Below, in pieces: positions 21,538-38,776 of a stretch of 38,776 bases of DNA; position 1 is the first letter of the stretch, and each line of letters opens with the position of its first letter. The position numbers and the translations under genes are program-made. Location of the stretch: assembly GCA_036897625.1 (NCBI GenBank), contig JAYMTA010000128.1, positions 1 to 38,776 on the forward strand, written 5' to 3'. Under the pieces are notes generated by a model. The model worked only from the letters and a program-made list of their open reading frames with translations. It was not told the origin of the DNA and did no database searches. Source of the stretch: Pelargonium cotyledonis (taxonomy: Eukaryota > Streptophyta > Magnoliopsida > Geraniales > Geraniaceae).

Positions 21538-24500
21538 ATGGCAACCCTTACTACGTCATGCTTGGTTCCAATAATTCGGAATGCGAGCTGCCATGGAAAT
21601 TTGGGATCAGAAGCAAAGTCGAATTTGAGTCATATGGGGCTCAGGAACAATACTGCACATATTGGTTTGAGATCTTTTGACGCAGTTGATATGCTGCAAA
21701 TGAGAACCCCTGTAAAGACATTTGTGGCAAAAGCCGGAGGAGGAGGAGGAGGGAGTGATACTACCAACGAGAGGCCTTCGGGGAAGATTATTTGTGGGAA
21801 AGGGATGAACTTAATTTTTGTGGGAGCTGAGGTGGGTCCATGGAGCAAAACCGGTGGACTTGGTGATGTCCTTGGAGGATTGCCCCCAGCAATGGCGGTG
21901 AGTATTTAGTTTTCGGTTTAACTGTAATTGTTATCTAAATAATGTTTTTAGATTTTCTGATACAAGTTAAACCCATTGTTTCATTACTTTCATATACTGA
22001 CTTGCATTGTGCATTTTACTTATTTGAATGCTTTGTGATTGTCTAGGCTAATGGGCACCGTGTTATGACCATATCTCCGCGCTATGATCAGTACAAAGAT
22101 GCTTGGGACACTAATGTCACAGCTCAGGTAACTTATTTAAGCTAGTTTGTGTTAAGTTAGTACAGCTTGAGAGTTGAGTCTCTGTCCCTAAACTATCAGT
22201 TTCTCTTATGCAGGTTAAAGTTGGGGATAAAATTGAAACGGTCCGCTTCTTCCACTGCTTCAAACGAGGAGTTGATCGTGTATTTGTGGATCATCCAATG
22301 TTCCTTGAGAAGGTCTTAAGCTTTTATCGGCCGGAATAAGATTACCATTTTTTGGGTCCAAGGGAAAATATTATTTAGATTATGGGATATATTGACATTA
22401 GTATTTATCTAAATCTTATTCCAATGTTTTGCTTTCTGAAATTCTTTCTTTAGGTATGGGGAAAAACTGGATCTAAAATATATGGACCAAGGGCAGGAGT
22501 GGATTACCAGGACAATGAGTTGCGATTTAGCTTGTTGTGTCAGGCAAGATTTCCTTATTATCACTGTAATATCTGCTTTACGTTATAAACCCTTTTTAAG
22601 AGAATTTGCTTAGGTTCAGTCTTATTAATGCTTTCAGGCAGCTCTGGAGGCACCAAGGCTCCTAAATCTAAACAGCAATAAATATTTCTACGGACCATAT
22701 GGTATGCGACCTTATTACTAAATCTTTTAACTAATAAATTATGTCTAGAGTTTGCTTCGCTAAGTTTGTGTGCTTTGCCATCACTTTTCAGGGGAAGATG
22801 TCGTCTTCATTGCCAATGACTGGCACACTGCTTTGCTTCCGTGCTACCTGAAGACTATGTATAAACCCAAGGGGATGTACAAAACTGCCAAGGTACTAAC
22901 TAAAGATAATTTGAAGTTCCTCCCATGTCTTTGGTGCTTACACTGTGGTATATATGTTGGCAGGTCGCTTTCTGCATCCATAACATTGCATACCAAGGCA
23001 GATTTTCCTTCACGGACTTCTCACTTCTCAATTTGCCCAATCAATTCAAGAGTTCATTTGATTTCATTGACGGGTACAGTTTCTAAGAAATCACTAGTCA
23101 GACTTTCCAATTGATATGAAATTCATATACCATTGCTCTGGCCAAACTCTTACATTTCTATTTGTTATATACTTTGCAGGTATAACAAGCCTGTGAAGGG
23201 TAGGAAAATAAATTGGATGAAAGCTGGAGTGTTGGAATCGGACAGGGTCTTGACAGTGAGCCCCTACTATGCCGAGGAACTTATTTCTGGTGCAGACAAA
23301 GGTGTGGAATTGGATAACATAATCCGTAAGACTGGCATTACTGGTATTGTGAATGGAATGGATGTTCAAGAGTGGAATCCAGCCTCAGACAAGCACCTCG
23401 ATATCAAATACGATGCAACCAATGTGAGTAACTTGTCAAATGTATTTGATTCCATGTCTTAATGGTAATAGAAGACCCCCTACTTATTCGGGCAGTGAAA
23501 TTGGTTTTCAGGTATTAGATGCAAAACCTCTGCTGAAAGAAGCTCTTCAAGCAGAAGTTGGGTTGCCTGTTGACAGTAAAATTCCTCTAATTGGCTTCAT
23601 TGGTAGACTTGAGGAGCAGAAAGGTTCGGACATTCTTGCAGCTGCTATTCCAAAATTCATGGACGAGAATGTTCAGATTGTAGTGCTTGTAAGTCTCAAT
23701 CTTAAAAGGCTACATTCTTTTATATTGTTGCCTCAGAAGTTGTGTCAGAGTCGATGGAGTTTATGATGGCATCTTTTGTTTCTACCAGGGAATGGGGAAG
23801 AAGGCCATGGAGAAGCAGATTGAACAAATAGAAGAAGCATACCCAGATAAGGCTAGAGGAGTAGCTAAATTCAATGTTCCCTTGGCACATCAGATCATTG
23901 CTGGGGCTGATTTTATGTTGCTCCCAAGTAGATTTGAACCATGTGGTCTCATTCAGTTGCACGCCATGAGATATGGAACGGTATAGGCGTAGGAACGGTC
24001 TAAAATCATTTGATATGTACTTCCAACTGGTGCACTAATCTCACGTAACCCTTTGTGACAGGTACCAATTGTTGCCTCAACTGGTGGACTTGTTGACACT
24101 GTCCAAGAAGGTTTTACCGGATTCCAAATGGGGGCGTTTAATGTTGATGTAAATGACATAGTCTGCTCTTTCAATCCGCATTTGCGCTACTAGTTTCGTT
24201 GAAACTAATGTCTGCAATAATGGATTGTATGTACCTTTGGTTTCAGTGTGACGCGGTTGATCCAGCTGATGTAGCTGCAATTTCTACAACAGTGAAGAGA
24301 GCTCTTGCAACCTACGAAACCCCTGCTTTGAAAGAGATGATTCAGAACTGCATGGCCCAAGATCTTTCGTGGAAGGTAATTTCTAATTTTCTACAGCTCC
24401 AAGCTCTGATTGAACATGAACATCCATATATAGCTAGCCGCTAATCTGCCCTTATTCATGTTAAATGTAAACAATGTTATTGATGCAGGGGCCGGCGCAG

Positions 24501-24605
24501 AATTGGGAAAAGATGCTGCTAAGCCTAGAGGTTGCAGGCAGTTATGCTGGAATCGAAGGGGACGAGATTGCTCCTCTTGCTAGAGAAAACGTAGCAACTC
24601 CTTGA
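21538..24605 (+). CDS. GBSS1: Granule-bound starch synthase I, chloroplastic/amyloplastic (13 coding exons, 616 aa)
   Basis: ADP-glucose:1,4-alpha-glucan glucosyltransferase (family GT5) that makes amylose inside starch granules. Exons: 21538-21897, 22047-22127, 22214-22312, 22454-22543, 22638-22701, 22792-22892, 22964-23073, 23180-23423, 23512-23688, 23789-23980, 24062-24148, 24247-24375, 24489-24605. Residues 1 to about 85 are a plastid transit peptide ending in a six-Gly run (67-72); the mature protein starts near [19 protein letters not shown]. Motifs: ADP-glucose-binding [11 protein letters not shown] (K104), [65 protein letters not shown] (E492) and [10 protein letters not shown] (STGGL 512-516). 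The C-terminus ([20 protein letters not shown], ending NVATP) is GBSS-type, not soluble synthase type. Length is normal for the family and nothing is broken. The fourth coding intron has a GC donor. A polyadenylation signal AATAAA lies at 24654. Confidence 0.97.
22544..22637 (+). other. GC-AG intron in GBSS (after coding exon 4)
   Basis: The exon ends LLCQ (TGTCAG) and the intron begins GCAAGA, ending in GCTTTCAG before AALEAPR. Gln and Ala are adjacent in the conserved family sequence [11 protein letters not shown], so the GC donor is required. CAG|GCAAG is the usual form of plant GC donors. Confidence 0.85.
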
Positions 24606-24653
24606 GCTTTTTGGGTTGGTATGTTCTATGCTGCCAGTTTTTACCAGGACCTC

Positions 24654-24659
24654 AATAAA
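24654..24659 (+). terminator. Polyadenylation signal of GBSS
   Basis: AATAAA 49 bases after the GBSS stop codon. Confidence 0.6.
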
Positions 24660-27600
24660 ATACATGGGATCTAGGCTTTATAGAAACAGTTGTGTATGAT
24701 CATGCATGTTCAATTGATGATAATCTTTTGAATTGTCTCTAAAAGACAATAGGAATTACCTAGGATTGTAGTTTGGTTTGATGAGCTGAACAACTGGTTT
24801 TGCTACCTATGCAATCATGTAAAGTAAATAATAATATTTCAGTTTCTACTAAAGAAGTTGTAGTCTAGTAGAGTCCAAGTCTGGAAATAAAAATATATAA
24901 TGTTCCATATTTTACATCTATTCATGCATGCAATTATGCAGAGACAGCTTCATTACATTTGGAGTTAGCTAAGCTATTACTTTTAGTAACTCTAAAAAAA
25001 TACAAACTTGTATGATTGGAAAATTATAGGTGAATAAATTCTAAATATATATATCTATAGCCTTTAGGGTCTTTTATAAATATTAAATTAAAGGTTGTTG
25101 TTATAATATACATCAAAACACATCTAAAAGAAGTGCATTACATTAAACCTAAATATCAAATAAAATAACAATTCTTAAAGTAACGGGAAGAATATATTAC
25201 TCCTTTTTTTTTAAAATACTTTTCAGTGTATATATAAATATACCAGTAGCATTTACTTTATGTAAAATGCACGAAACTACCCAGAAGAAAGGATTCTGTA
25301 AAGAGCTATTGAAGGCTACACAGCAAAAAAAAGAGAGGATTCTGTAAAGAGCTATTGTAGGCTACACAGCAAAAAAAAGAGAGGAAAAAAAAAAAACACT
25401 AACTACTGATGCAATGCATCCATTACTTTTTTCGTTTTCTTATCTTAATGGTAAAAGTGATATTGCAACAAAAGCAATTCTGAGCATATTTGATTCTTTC
25501 AAAATATCTATTTTTCAATTTTTACCAAATTAATTTTGTATGCAATGGATTTTTTTGTTACAAAAATATTAAGTTTTAAATGGTAATTATAGTACTTGTT
25601 TTCGTTTTAAATTGATCATTAATCTAATATTTGTCTTTCTAAAATGAATATAAAAAATGTGGACGAATAAGATGATATGGTATTCATTTGATTTAACCAC
25701 GTGCCATTCACGTGTGTCTAAACATTGCCATTTTGGAGCATTTTGTGGCCGCTCCTTGCATCCAAAGAGAATGTCGGAGTGGAGAATTAAGATGTAGGGC
25801 TTTTAAAGTTGTGGAAGACAATTGAAAAAGAGAAAAAGCACAAGAGGGGCCATAGAATATGTATTATCTTGAGTTTAAGGTAGCACTTTATTTTGTCTTC
25901 CCAGTAGCCCTTGAATCATACAAATAATGACTAATAAATTTTTATAAACAGAAAAAAAAAATAAAAAAAAACATGAATTTCGATTGTTTCATCAAATTAT
26001 TGAGAAGTAATGTTACAAAATCGACATGTGATTTTAAATGCCACATTTGTTATATAAACAATTCATTGCTTGAAAGTATCTAAATAAATTACTAACAAAT
26101 AGGAAAATGAGATCGTGATTTAATGACTCTAGGGTAGGTTAGAAAATCATAACATTAAGCTCAACGCCTCAATGAACGTCATAACTAATTGGGTAGATTA
26201 GCTCAGGAGACCTTACAACAAAGCTAAACTAGCAACGCTAAGATTCGTCTTAAAAAACCTTGAACCAAGTGTAGGTGAAATTGCCTTAAAGGACCTTGAA
26301 TAAGTCTAGGCACTGCAACGCGATGGGCTGCCTCAAGGAGCTTAGGTCGCTTGCTCACCTCCGGACCTTTGTCTTATTGTTTAGATAGTAGACATGATGT
26401 TGTAGAGTCAAGTTGTACCAAGACACTTCATGCACTCATCAGCTCTTCATATTTTCTCTTGCGCACCTCACACATATACTTGATTCATATATTGTTAAAG
26501 AAAATAGTAACATAGCACGCCAAACGTCTGTGTTTGCATGCCTACTACGCCTTGTGCACCAGGAAAAAGATCAATCTCTGGCCATCTAAATACTTGCCCC
26601 TTAGAAATTTAACTTGTAGTTCTCGAGAATAGTAATATATTTAATGATACTAACCGCCAAAAGAGACCTATGTCCATTTTTCCACATATATGAACCCATT
26701 GGAACATCATGTGAAGATGTCATGCGCCCCTAGAAGTTTAAGTCTTCATTCACTAACTTGATAAGGTGCCTGAAGAAGATAACATTTGTGATGCAAGTCG
26801 TAAGTTCACTATCAGGCTTGTGTTTCCAACGAAGAATGACATGACGTCATTTCATCGAAAATTATTTGTAAAAATTTGCTTATAGGCAACTATCAATAGT
26901 ATGCAACCAATTTTAAAGTGATCTACAAATATTTATCAATATTGAGAAGACAATTTTGAAAGAATAAACAAAAAAAGTAAATAGGAAACTCAAAGCACTC
27001 ATCGTTTGAACTTACAAACACTGATTTTTAAAGTAATAAATTATCCCAAACAATCTATAACCCGTCCAAATCGCATGCAAATGATCCATGGGGTCCGTCA
27101 GGCCATGTTGCCCAAAGGAACCCTATCTAATACAAGTTGAAGAAGACGGTGGTGTAGATTCCTTGGCCATTTGCAAGTACAGAGTTCATAACAACGAAGC
27201 AGCCAACAGCAGAGATGAGCTCTATCTGATTGCTAACTTGTGGTTGTGGGGCCACCGAAAGCTACTGGCAGAGTATCGTATCCTCCTTTTCAATTGTCTG
27301 TCGTTTCTTTCTTCAAAAATAAACACTGAATGGCGTCCATGTGACTGAGAACACTGTTTTGCTCCCAATACTCTACTGATACGGACAAACAAATCCTAAA
27401 ATAAAATTAAAAAACCTAAGATCAAATCACATAAGTTTCATGAACATTCACATAAATCTCAGCAAAAACTTAATTCTTGCACAATTGCTTTATACAAAAA
27501 GTAAAGCTTTTTGCAAATAATTTTCTTAAAAAAAGGTGTAGGAAATTATTGGAGGAGAGAATATTGGTACAATTAATGTCGTACCAATTTTAGGCCATTC

Positions 27601-27749
27601 TCTCATCGTCTTGTTTGCTGTTGTTTCAACTGAGAACAGCTATCACAGTTGCGTGTCCACAGCTGTGAAAACGATTAGTCTCAATTCTCAACCAAATTTG
27701 TCTTTAAAGCTTTTCAATTTCTACTGATTTTGCTCCCTCTTCTCTTCCT
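24660..27749. other. AT-rich intergenic region between GBSS and the glucanase
   Basis: About 3 kb with no gene I can support. It contains a 46-base tandem duplication at 25290-25381, long A tracts, and from about 26100 to 26850 a more mixed stretch that may be decayed transposon DNA but has no recognisable ends. A frame at 27088-27348 (86 codons) has no family features. The last 200 bases are the glucanase promoter and leader. Confidence 0.5.
25290..25384. repeat. 46-bp tandem duplication
   Basis: Two units of 46 bases (25290-25335 and 25336-25381) beginning AGGATTCTGTAAAGAGCTAT and ending with an A-rich tract plus GAG; they differ by one base (GAAGG versus GTAGG). A few bases of a third unit follow. 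Near identity points to a recent event. Confidence 0.9.
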
Positions 27750-29029
27750 ATGGAGCTCTCCACAGCTACATTCCATTATCACTCTTCTTTATTAGCTCTC
27801 TTCTTCTCTGGTACTACACTACTACTATCACTTCTTTATATTCTTCTACATTTCTCATCCTCTGTTTTGCTTTTCTCACTGATTTTGATGCTAATTTGTA
27901 GGTTTCGTCTTCTTTCCTGCAATTGTTTCTTCGCTCGGTATCAACTACGGTCAAATTGCAGACAACCTCCCTTCGCCGGAAAATGTGGTGCCGCTCGTTA
28001 AATCCATTGGCGCCACTCAAGTCAAGCTATACGACGCCGACCCCAAGGTCCTCCGCGCATTCGCCAATACCGGCGTCGAGTTCATCGTCGGCCTCGGCAA
28101 CGACGACCTTTCCAAGATGTGTGACCCTAAAAACGCGCAAGCCTGGATCAAAGCTAACGTCCAGGCCTCCCTCCCCGCCACCAGAATCACCTGCATCACC
28201 GTCGGGAACGAGATCCTTACCTTCAACGACACCTCCCTCACCGCCAGCCTCCTCCCGGCGATGGAGGGGATACACACCGCCCTCGTCAACCTCGATCTCG
28301 ACAAGCAGGTCACCGTCACAACCGCACACTCGCTCGCGATTCTAAAAACTTCCTATCCGCCCTCCGCCGGAGCGTTCCGCCAAGATCTGCTCGACTCCGT
28401 GACTCAGATCCTAGATTTCCACTCCAAAACCGGTTCACAGTTCCTGATCAACGCCTACCCTTACTTCGCTTATAAGGGGAATCCACAGCAGGTCCCAATC
28501 GACTACGTCCTGTTCCAGCCGAACCAGGGGATCGTCGATCCGGAGACCAATCTCCACTATGACAACATGCTGTTCGCCCAAATCGACGCCGTGTACTCCG
28601 CCATGACGGCGGCGGGGGACAAGAAGGTGACCCTCCAAAGGTGACGAAGACGAAGCCGGAGCAACGCCGGAGAATGCTAAGAAGTACAACGGCAACCTGA
28701 TTAAACTTCTGTCTCAGAAGAAAGGAACTCCGATGAGACCTGCTTGCGATCTGAACATCTACGTTTTTGCTCTGTTCAATGAGAACATGAAGCCCGGACC
28801 GACGTCCGAGAGGAATTACGGTCTATTCAAGCCAGACGGAACTCCAGCATATTCCCTTGGAATCAGCACCGCAGGCAACAAGACGAGTTCCGGCGGACCA
28901 AGCTCGAGTTCTATCACGTCTCTGGTCCCGCCGGCAGGCTCCTCCATCGGCTATGATCTGTCCATTTCTGCTGCAGCGGTGAGTTACGCTCTTCTTTTTT
29001 CAGTTTTTGAAATGAGGTGGTCCAAGTGA
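27750..29029 (+). pseudogene. GH17 beta-1,3-glucanase, frameshifted and lacking the catalytic nucleophile motif
   Basis: Related to plant glucan endo-1,3-beta-glucosidase 11/14-type wall enzymes. Exon 1 is 27750-27810 and exon 2 starts at 27902 (phase 1), together encoding a signal peptide (MELSTATFHYHSSLLALFFS, then FVFFPAIVSS) and the mature start LGINYGQIADNLPSPENV. The fold is well conserved: TQVKLYDADPKVLRAFANTG, the catalytic acid in ITVGNEIL (E124), INAYPYFAYKGNPQQVPIDY and NMLFAQIDAVYSAM. After GDKKVTLQ the frame hits TGA at 28642-28644 (267 aa). The expected SETGWPSKG signature with the nucleophile Glu is absent; coding resumes directly at GDEDEAGATPENAKKYNGNL in the next frame from 28640 to about 28978, with ACDLNIYVFALFNENMKPGP and RNYGLFKPDGTPAY. 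The tail is Ser/Pro-rich and hydrophobic, either reading to the stop at 29027 or splicing at 28979 to an exon from 29119 (possible GPI signal). The exon is much more GC-rich than its surroundings. It could also be a sequencing or assembly error. Confidence 0.88.
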
Positions 29030-29972
29030 ATTAAATTACTAGTATTTAGTTAGTGAAATCTAATTAAATTTAAAGTCCCGTTACAAGTAGACATCAGCAG
29101 CGTTATGTTGATTTTCAGGAGTGCTGCGGTTCTGTTGGCATCCTGTTCTTTGAGTTACTATTATGCATCAAATTGATCCTCCCGTTTTGAAGGCCAAGCA
29201 TTCTCTGTACCATTAGAGGAAGCTTCGGGGAAGGAAAATTGATGCTCTCTCTTGGCTTGGTGTTGATGCTTCTCTTTGTCATTGCAGTGGGACCAGAGTC
29301 CATGCTACTTTTTCCCTTTTTAGTTGGCACCGAAATCGTCCATTTTATTTGGTATTTGCATTGGCAGGGAATATTTCAATTTTTTCACTGCGTTAGGTAT
29401 TTGGTTGGTGGAGGAGGGTGTGTGGCAGCACAAGAAGAGATGTAGCTCATTCATTCATTTTCTTTAAATTAGATCACTATTGATTTGATACTGCTGCTGT
29501 GCAACCTTACATGTAGTGGACAAGATTATGATTCATAATAACAAAAGAAATCTGTTCTGATAAACTGAATGTGATGAACAAGTAGAGGAATAACAGAGCT
29601 ATCTTCATTAACAAGGTCGATTCTTCATTAACTACAAATGCCATGGTTTTTAACTAGGCAACGATATGATTGGGATTGCTATCAAGTATCAACTGCCCAC
29701 CAAAGATTAAGGGGAAAATTTTGATAACAGATAGCAGTAAAAAACAAACTAGGTATATCTCTGAGCTACCCAATTGCCCATCTATCATGTAATTTCATCA
29801 TATCGTTGTTTCAAACAAAATCATTTAACTATTGTCCAGCCTGAGCCAACCTCGGAGCTTTAACTCTTAAACCTTGTTTCCTGCACCCTGGATTGTTGAA
29901 CAAATAGTACTACTATACCTATAATGATCAATACGGCTTACAAAACCAGCTTTCCTTGGTCGAAAAAGAGTC
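29030..29972. other. Region between the converging glucanase and UBP genes
   Basis: 3' flanks of two converging genes. A possible last glucanase exon begins at 29119 after TGATTTTCAG. The rest to 29972 has no coding features I can support. Confidence 0.5.
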
Positions 29973-36851
<6,879 letters not shown>

Positions 36852-36866
36852 GATCGCTGCCAGACT

Positions 36867-37050
36867 GCCAAAGCAAAGTTCACAGATATAGATATGAAAT
36901 CAAATTTGTGGATATCAAAATTTAAATCGAACTCAAGATTGACAATCAGATTAGCTCAAAATCAAGTAGGAAGTCGATGGATGTAACAACAAAATTGAGA
37001 TTCAGAATGAAAAATAAGAAATTAAAGAGAAGAGATCAGAAAGATTTACC
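36867..37050 (-). other. Probable 5'-leader intron of the UBP gene
   Basis: On the minus strand, CTACTG|GTAAATC near 37050 is a good donor and CTTTGGCAG near 36867 is a good acceptor, 15 bases upstream of the UBP ATG. Sequence between them is AT-rich, as expected of an intron. Confidence 0.5.
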
Positions 37051-38776
37051 AGTAGTAAGAGCAGAGTGAGTGGTTAGGTAAGTGGATCGGGGGAGATAGA
37101 AGAAAAAATATAGGAGGAACTGTAATGCAAAGAAATTAACAGAGGATGTTTGGTAAACAAGAAAATTGAAAAGATAGAAGAGGATATTCTGGGCGAGCCC
37201 TAGATTGCAGGGTGAGCGGATTGATCTCGAGAGAGACGCGACTCTTCAAATTTCACCCAAATTTTTCAACGATTTGTCCTTTTGGATTTTAACTTTTCGA
37301 GTTAATAACCATTTATGGCTTGAAGCAAAGTAAACTGAACTCTCACGCACCAACAATTTTTTTTTTATAATTACTAATTTTAAACTTTCTTATATACTTA
37401 GGGGCAAGTTGTAGTAGATAAATAAAGAAAAATAATTTTTCCAAGAAAACTTCACTTGGTTTAACTCAAATAGGAGTTTTATACTTTGATTAACAAAATG
37501 GTGTCTCAAGTCTCAACTGGACCCAATATTACGCACTTGACACAGTACTATAACTTAACGGACACATGAGTTTTCTCGTTTGTATGCCGCTTAACAAAAA
37601 TAATAGTTACTTTGATACAATCATTCGTCATCTCCAAAACATATGACTAGCTCGAATTGACTTACCTCATCTTTGTCAATTGATACCACGACAACAACGT
37701 ACTTACAAGGCATCAGTCTCTACGGTAACTCGAGTTCATCCTCGAGTTATTTCCTATAACGAAGTTTTATTTGTTAATTATTATTATATCTTCCATCACC
37801 CAAACTACTGCTTTGCCCAACCAACCTTTACGGCCTCCACCTAACCAATGACATGATGAGTCTCTCGTATACCAACCATTGACATATATACTAATTTAAA
37901 TGGTTTGAGAAAGAGATCTCAATCCACATAAATTTTCGCACTATACACCGATAGTTGCATTGCAATTAGTCATAAAACTTATAATTTTGTGGGTAGTATC
38001 AATTACTAATTTGTCTTATGTAATCAACATTACCTTGATATTACAACTTACAAGAGCGAAACACCAAAGCTTCTCTATAGTCAATTTGTAATGTATTTCT
38101 TTTTAATCATAATGCAAATTTTGTGGTTTTCGTCTTATCTATATTTCATAGCTAGTGAGAAAATCAAAGGATGAATTACATGCCCTCATCTTAAACCATT
38201 GTGCTTAATTATAGGTTTGTGTGTTTCGGTAGAGATAGCTCCACATTTTGCGAGCATATCAATTCATCTTGTTCACCTCATTTTTTTTAATAATTCCGAA
38301 AATGAGAGTGGCATAGATTTGAAAAAGTAAATGCAATATTTTTGAAGAACCTTAACATTTTACACTTGTTTGGAATGCTAATTTGAACTTTGGGCATGTT
38401 CTTATTTGCTGCGATATTTCCAAACTTAAGAAATTGTTGCTAGTATAGAAAGACTGTAAGTACATATATATAGGAATAGGATCATTAGGATTGAATATGT
38501 ATGGTTTGTGTTTCAGTGTTTCTTTTCTTTGGTCATAGACTACAAAACAAACATACTTTAAAAAAAAATATCCCAGCATGTCCCTTTGCTGTGTCTCAGA
38601 GACTGGTTTTGTTGCTGCCCGAGTCAATCATTTATCACTCAAAAACAATCACCATATTCATATTTTGAACATAGATAATGTTCCTCGCAACTCATACCCC
38701 ATTAGATGATCATAATCACTAGAAAATTAAACTGGTTGAATTTTTCACATCTAAAACAAAATATTACAGCCAATGT
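37051..38776. other. UBP promoter and AT-rich right flank
   Basis: The first few hundred bases are the UBP leader and promoter. The rest is AT-rich with no conserved gene. An open frame at 38352-38627 (minus, 91 codons) starts MTRAATKPVSETQQRDMLGY but shows no family pattern I recognise. Confidence 0.5.

Noticed and set aside
26100..26850. Possible decayed transposon
   Set aside because: Composition differs slightly from the flanks, but no terminal repeats, target-site duplication or recognisable coding fragment is visible.
27088..27348. Plus-strand frame of 86 codons upstream of the glucanase
   Set aside because: No family features, no clear TATA box and no leader; it lies in AT-rich repeat-like DNA.
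38352..38627. Minus-strand frame of 91 codons near the right edge
   Set aside because: No recognisable motif, AT-rich composition, no promoter or splice context. It could belong to a gene beyond the window but nothing here supports it.

Overview
This is nuclear DNA from a flowering plant, almost certainly a eudicot. Genes have many short GT-AG introns, intergenic DNA is strongly AT-rich, and the encoded families are plant ones (granule-bound starch synthase, plant GT31 galactosyltransferase, GH17 glucanase, plant UBP). I cannot name the species. There are no rRNA, tRNA, CRISPR or prokaryotic features, and no intact autonomous transposon.

Layout, left to right: (1) 288-1261, minus: the first four coding exons of an FHA-domain protein that reads into a TDP1-like region; the gene runs off the left edge, and a repeat-like block fills the visible end of intron 4. 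(2) 2167-2757, minus: an intronless ubiquitin-like-domain gene. (3) 5040-8783, plus: a complete 11-exon GT31 beta-1,3-galactosyltransferase (404 aa) whose first intron must use a GC donor. (4) 8784-14569: about 5.8 kb of AT-rich DNA with no gene I can support. (5) 14570-17286, plus: a 6-exon membrane-anchored START-domain protein (430 aa). (6) 17883-18110: a short tRNA-like SINE with 8-bp target-site duplications. (7) 18791-19048 and 19729-20019, minus: a tandem pair of small related intronless genes sharing an N-terminal block and a C-terminal DGLxCFET motif. (8) 21538-24605, plus: the granule-bound starch synthase I (GBSS/waxy) gene, 13 coding exons (616 aa), with a probable leader intron, an upstream CACGTGTC element and another GC-AG intron. 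(9) 27750-29029, plus: a GH17 beta-1,3-glucanase broken by what looks like a 26-bp microhomology deletion that removes the catalytic-nucleophile motif and shifts the frame. (10) 30062-36851, minus: a complete 13-exon ubiquitin-specific protease of the UBP9/10/11 type (936 aa). Its introns carry a 119-bp tandem duplication and a near-perfect inverted repeat, and its last coding segment is duplicated just past the stop codon. (11) 36852-38776: UTR, promoter and AT-rich DNA.

The genes look like independent housekeeping and metabolic loci, not a cluster or pathway. I see no new biological system. The points most worth checking are the disabled glucanase, the two GC-AG introns, the UBP duplications and hairpin, the SINE, and the tandem pair of small genes. 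All exon boundaries were set by hand from reading frame, splice consensus and family conservation; every listed coding exon chain keeps frame and its length adds up.
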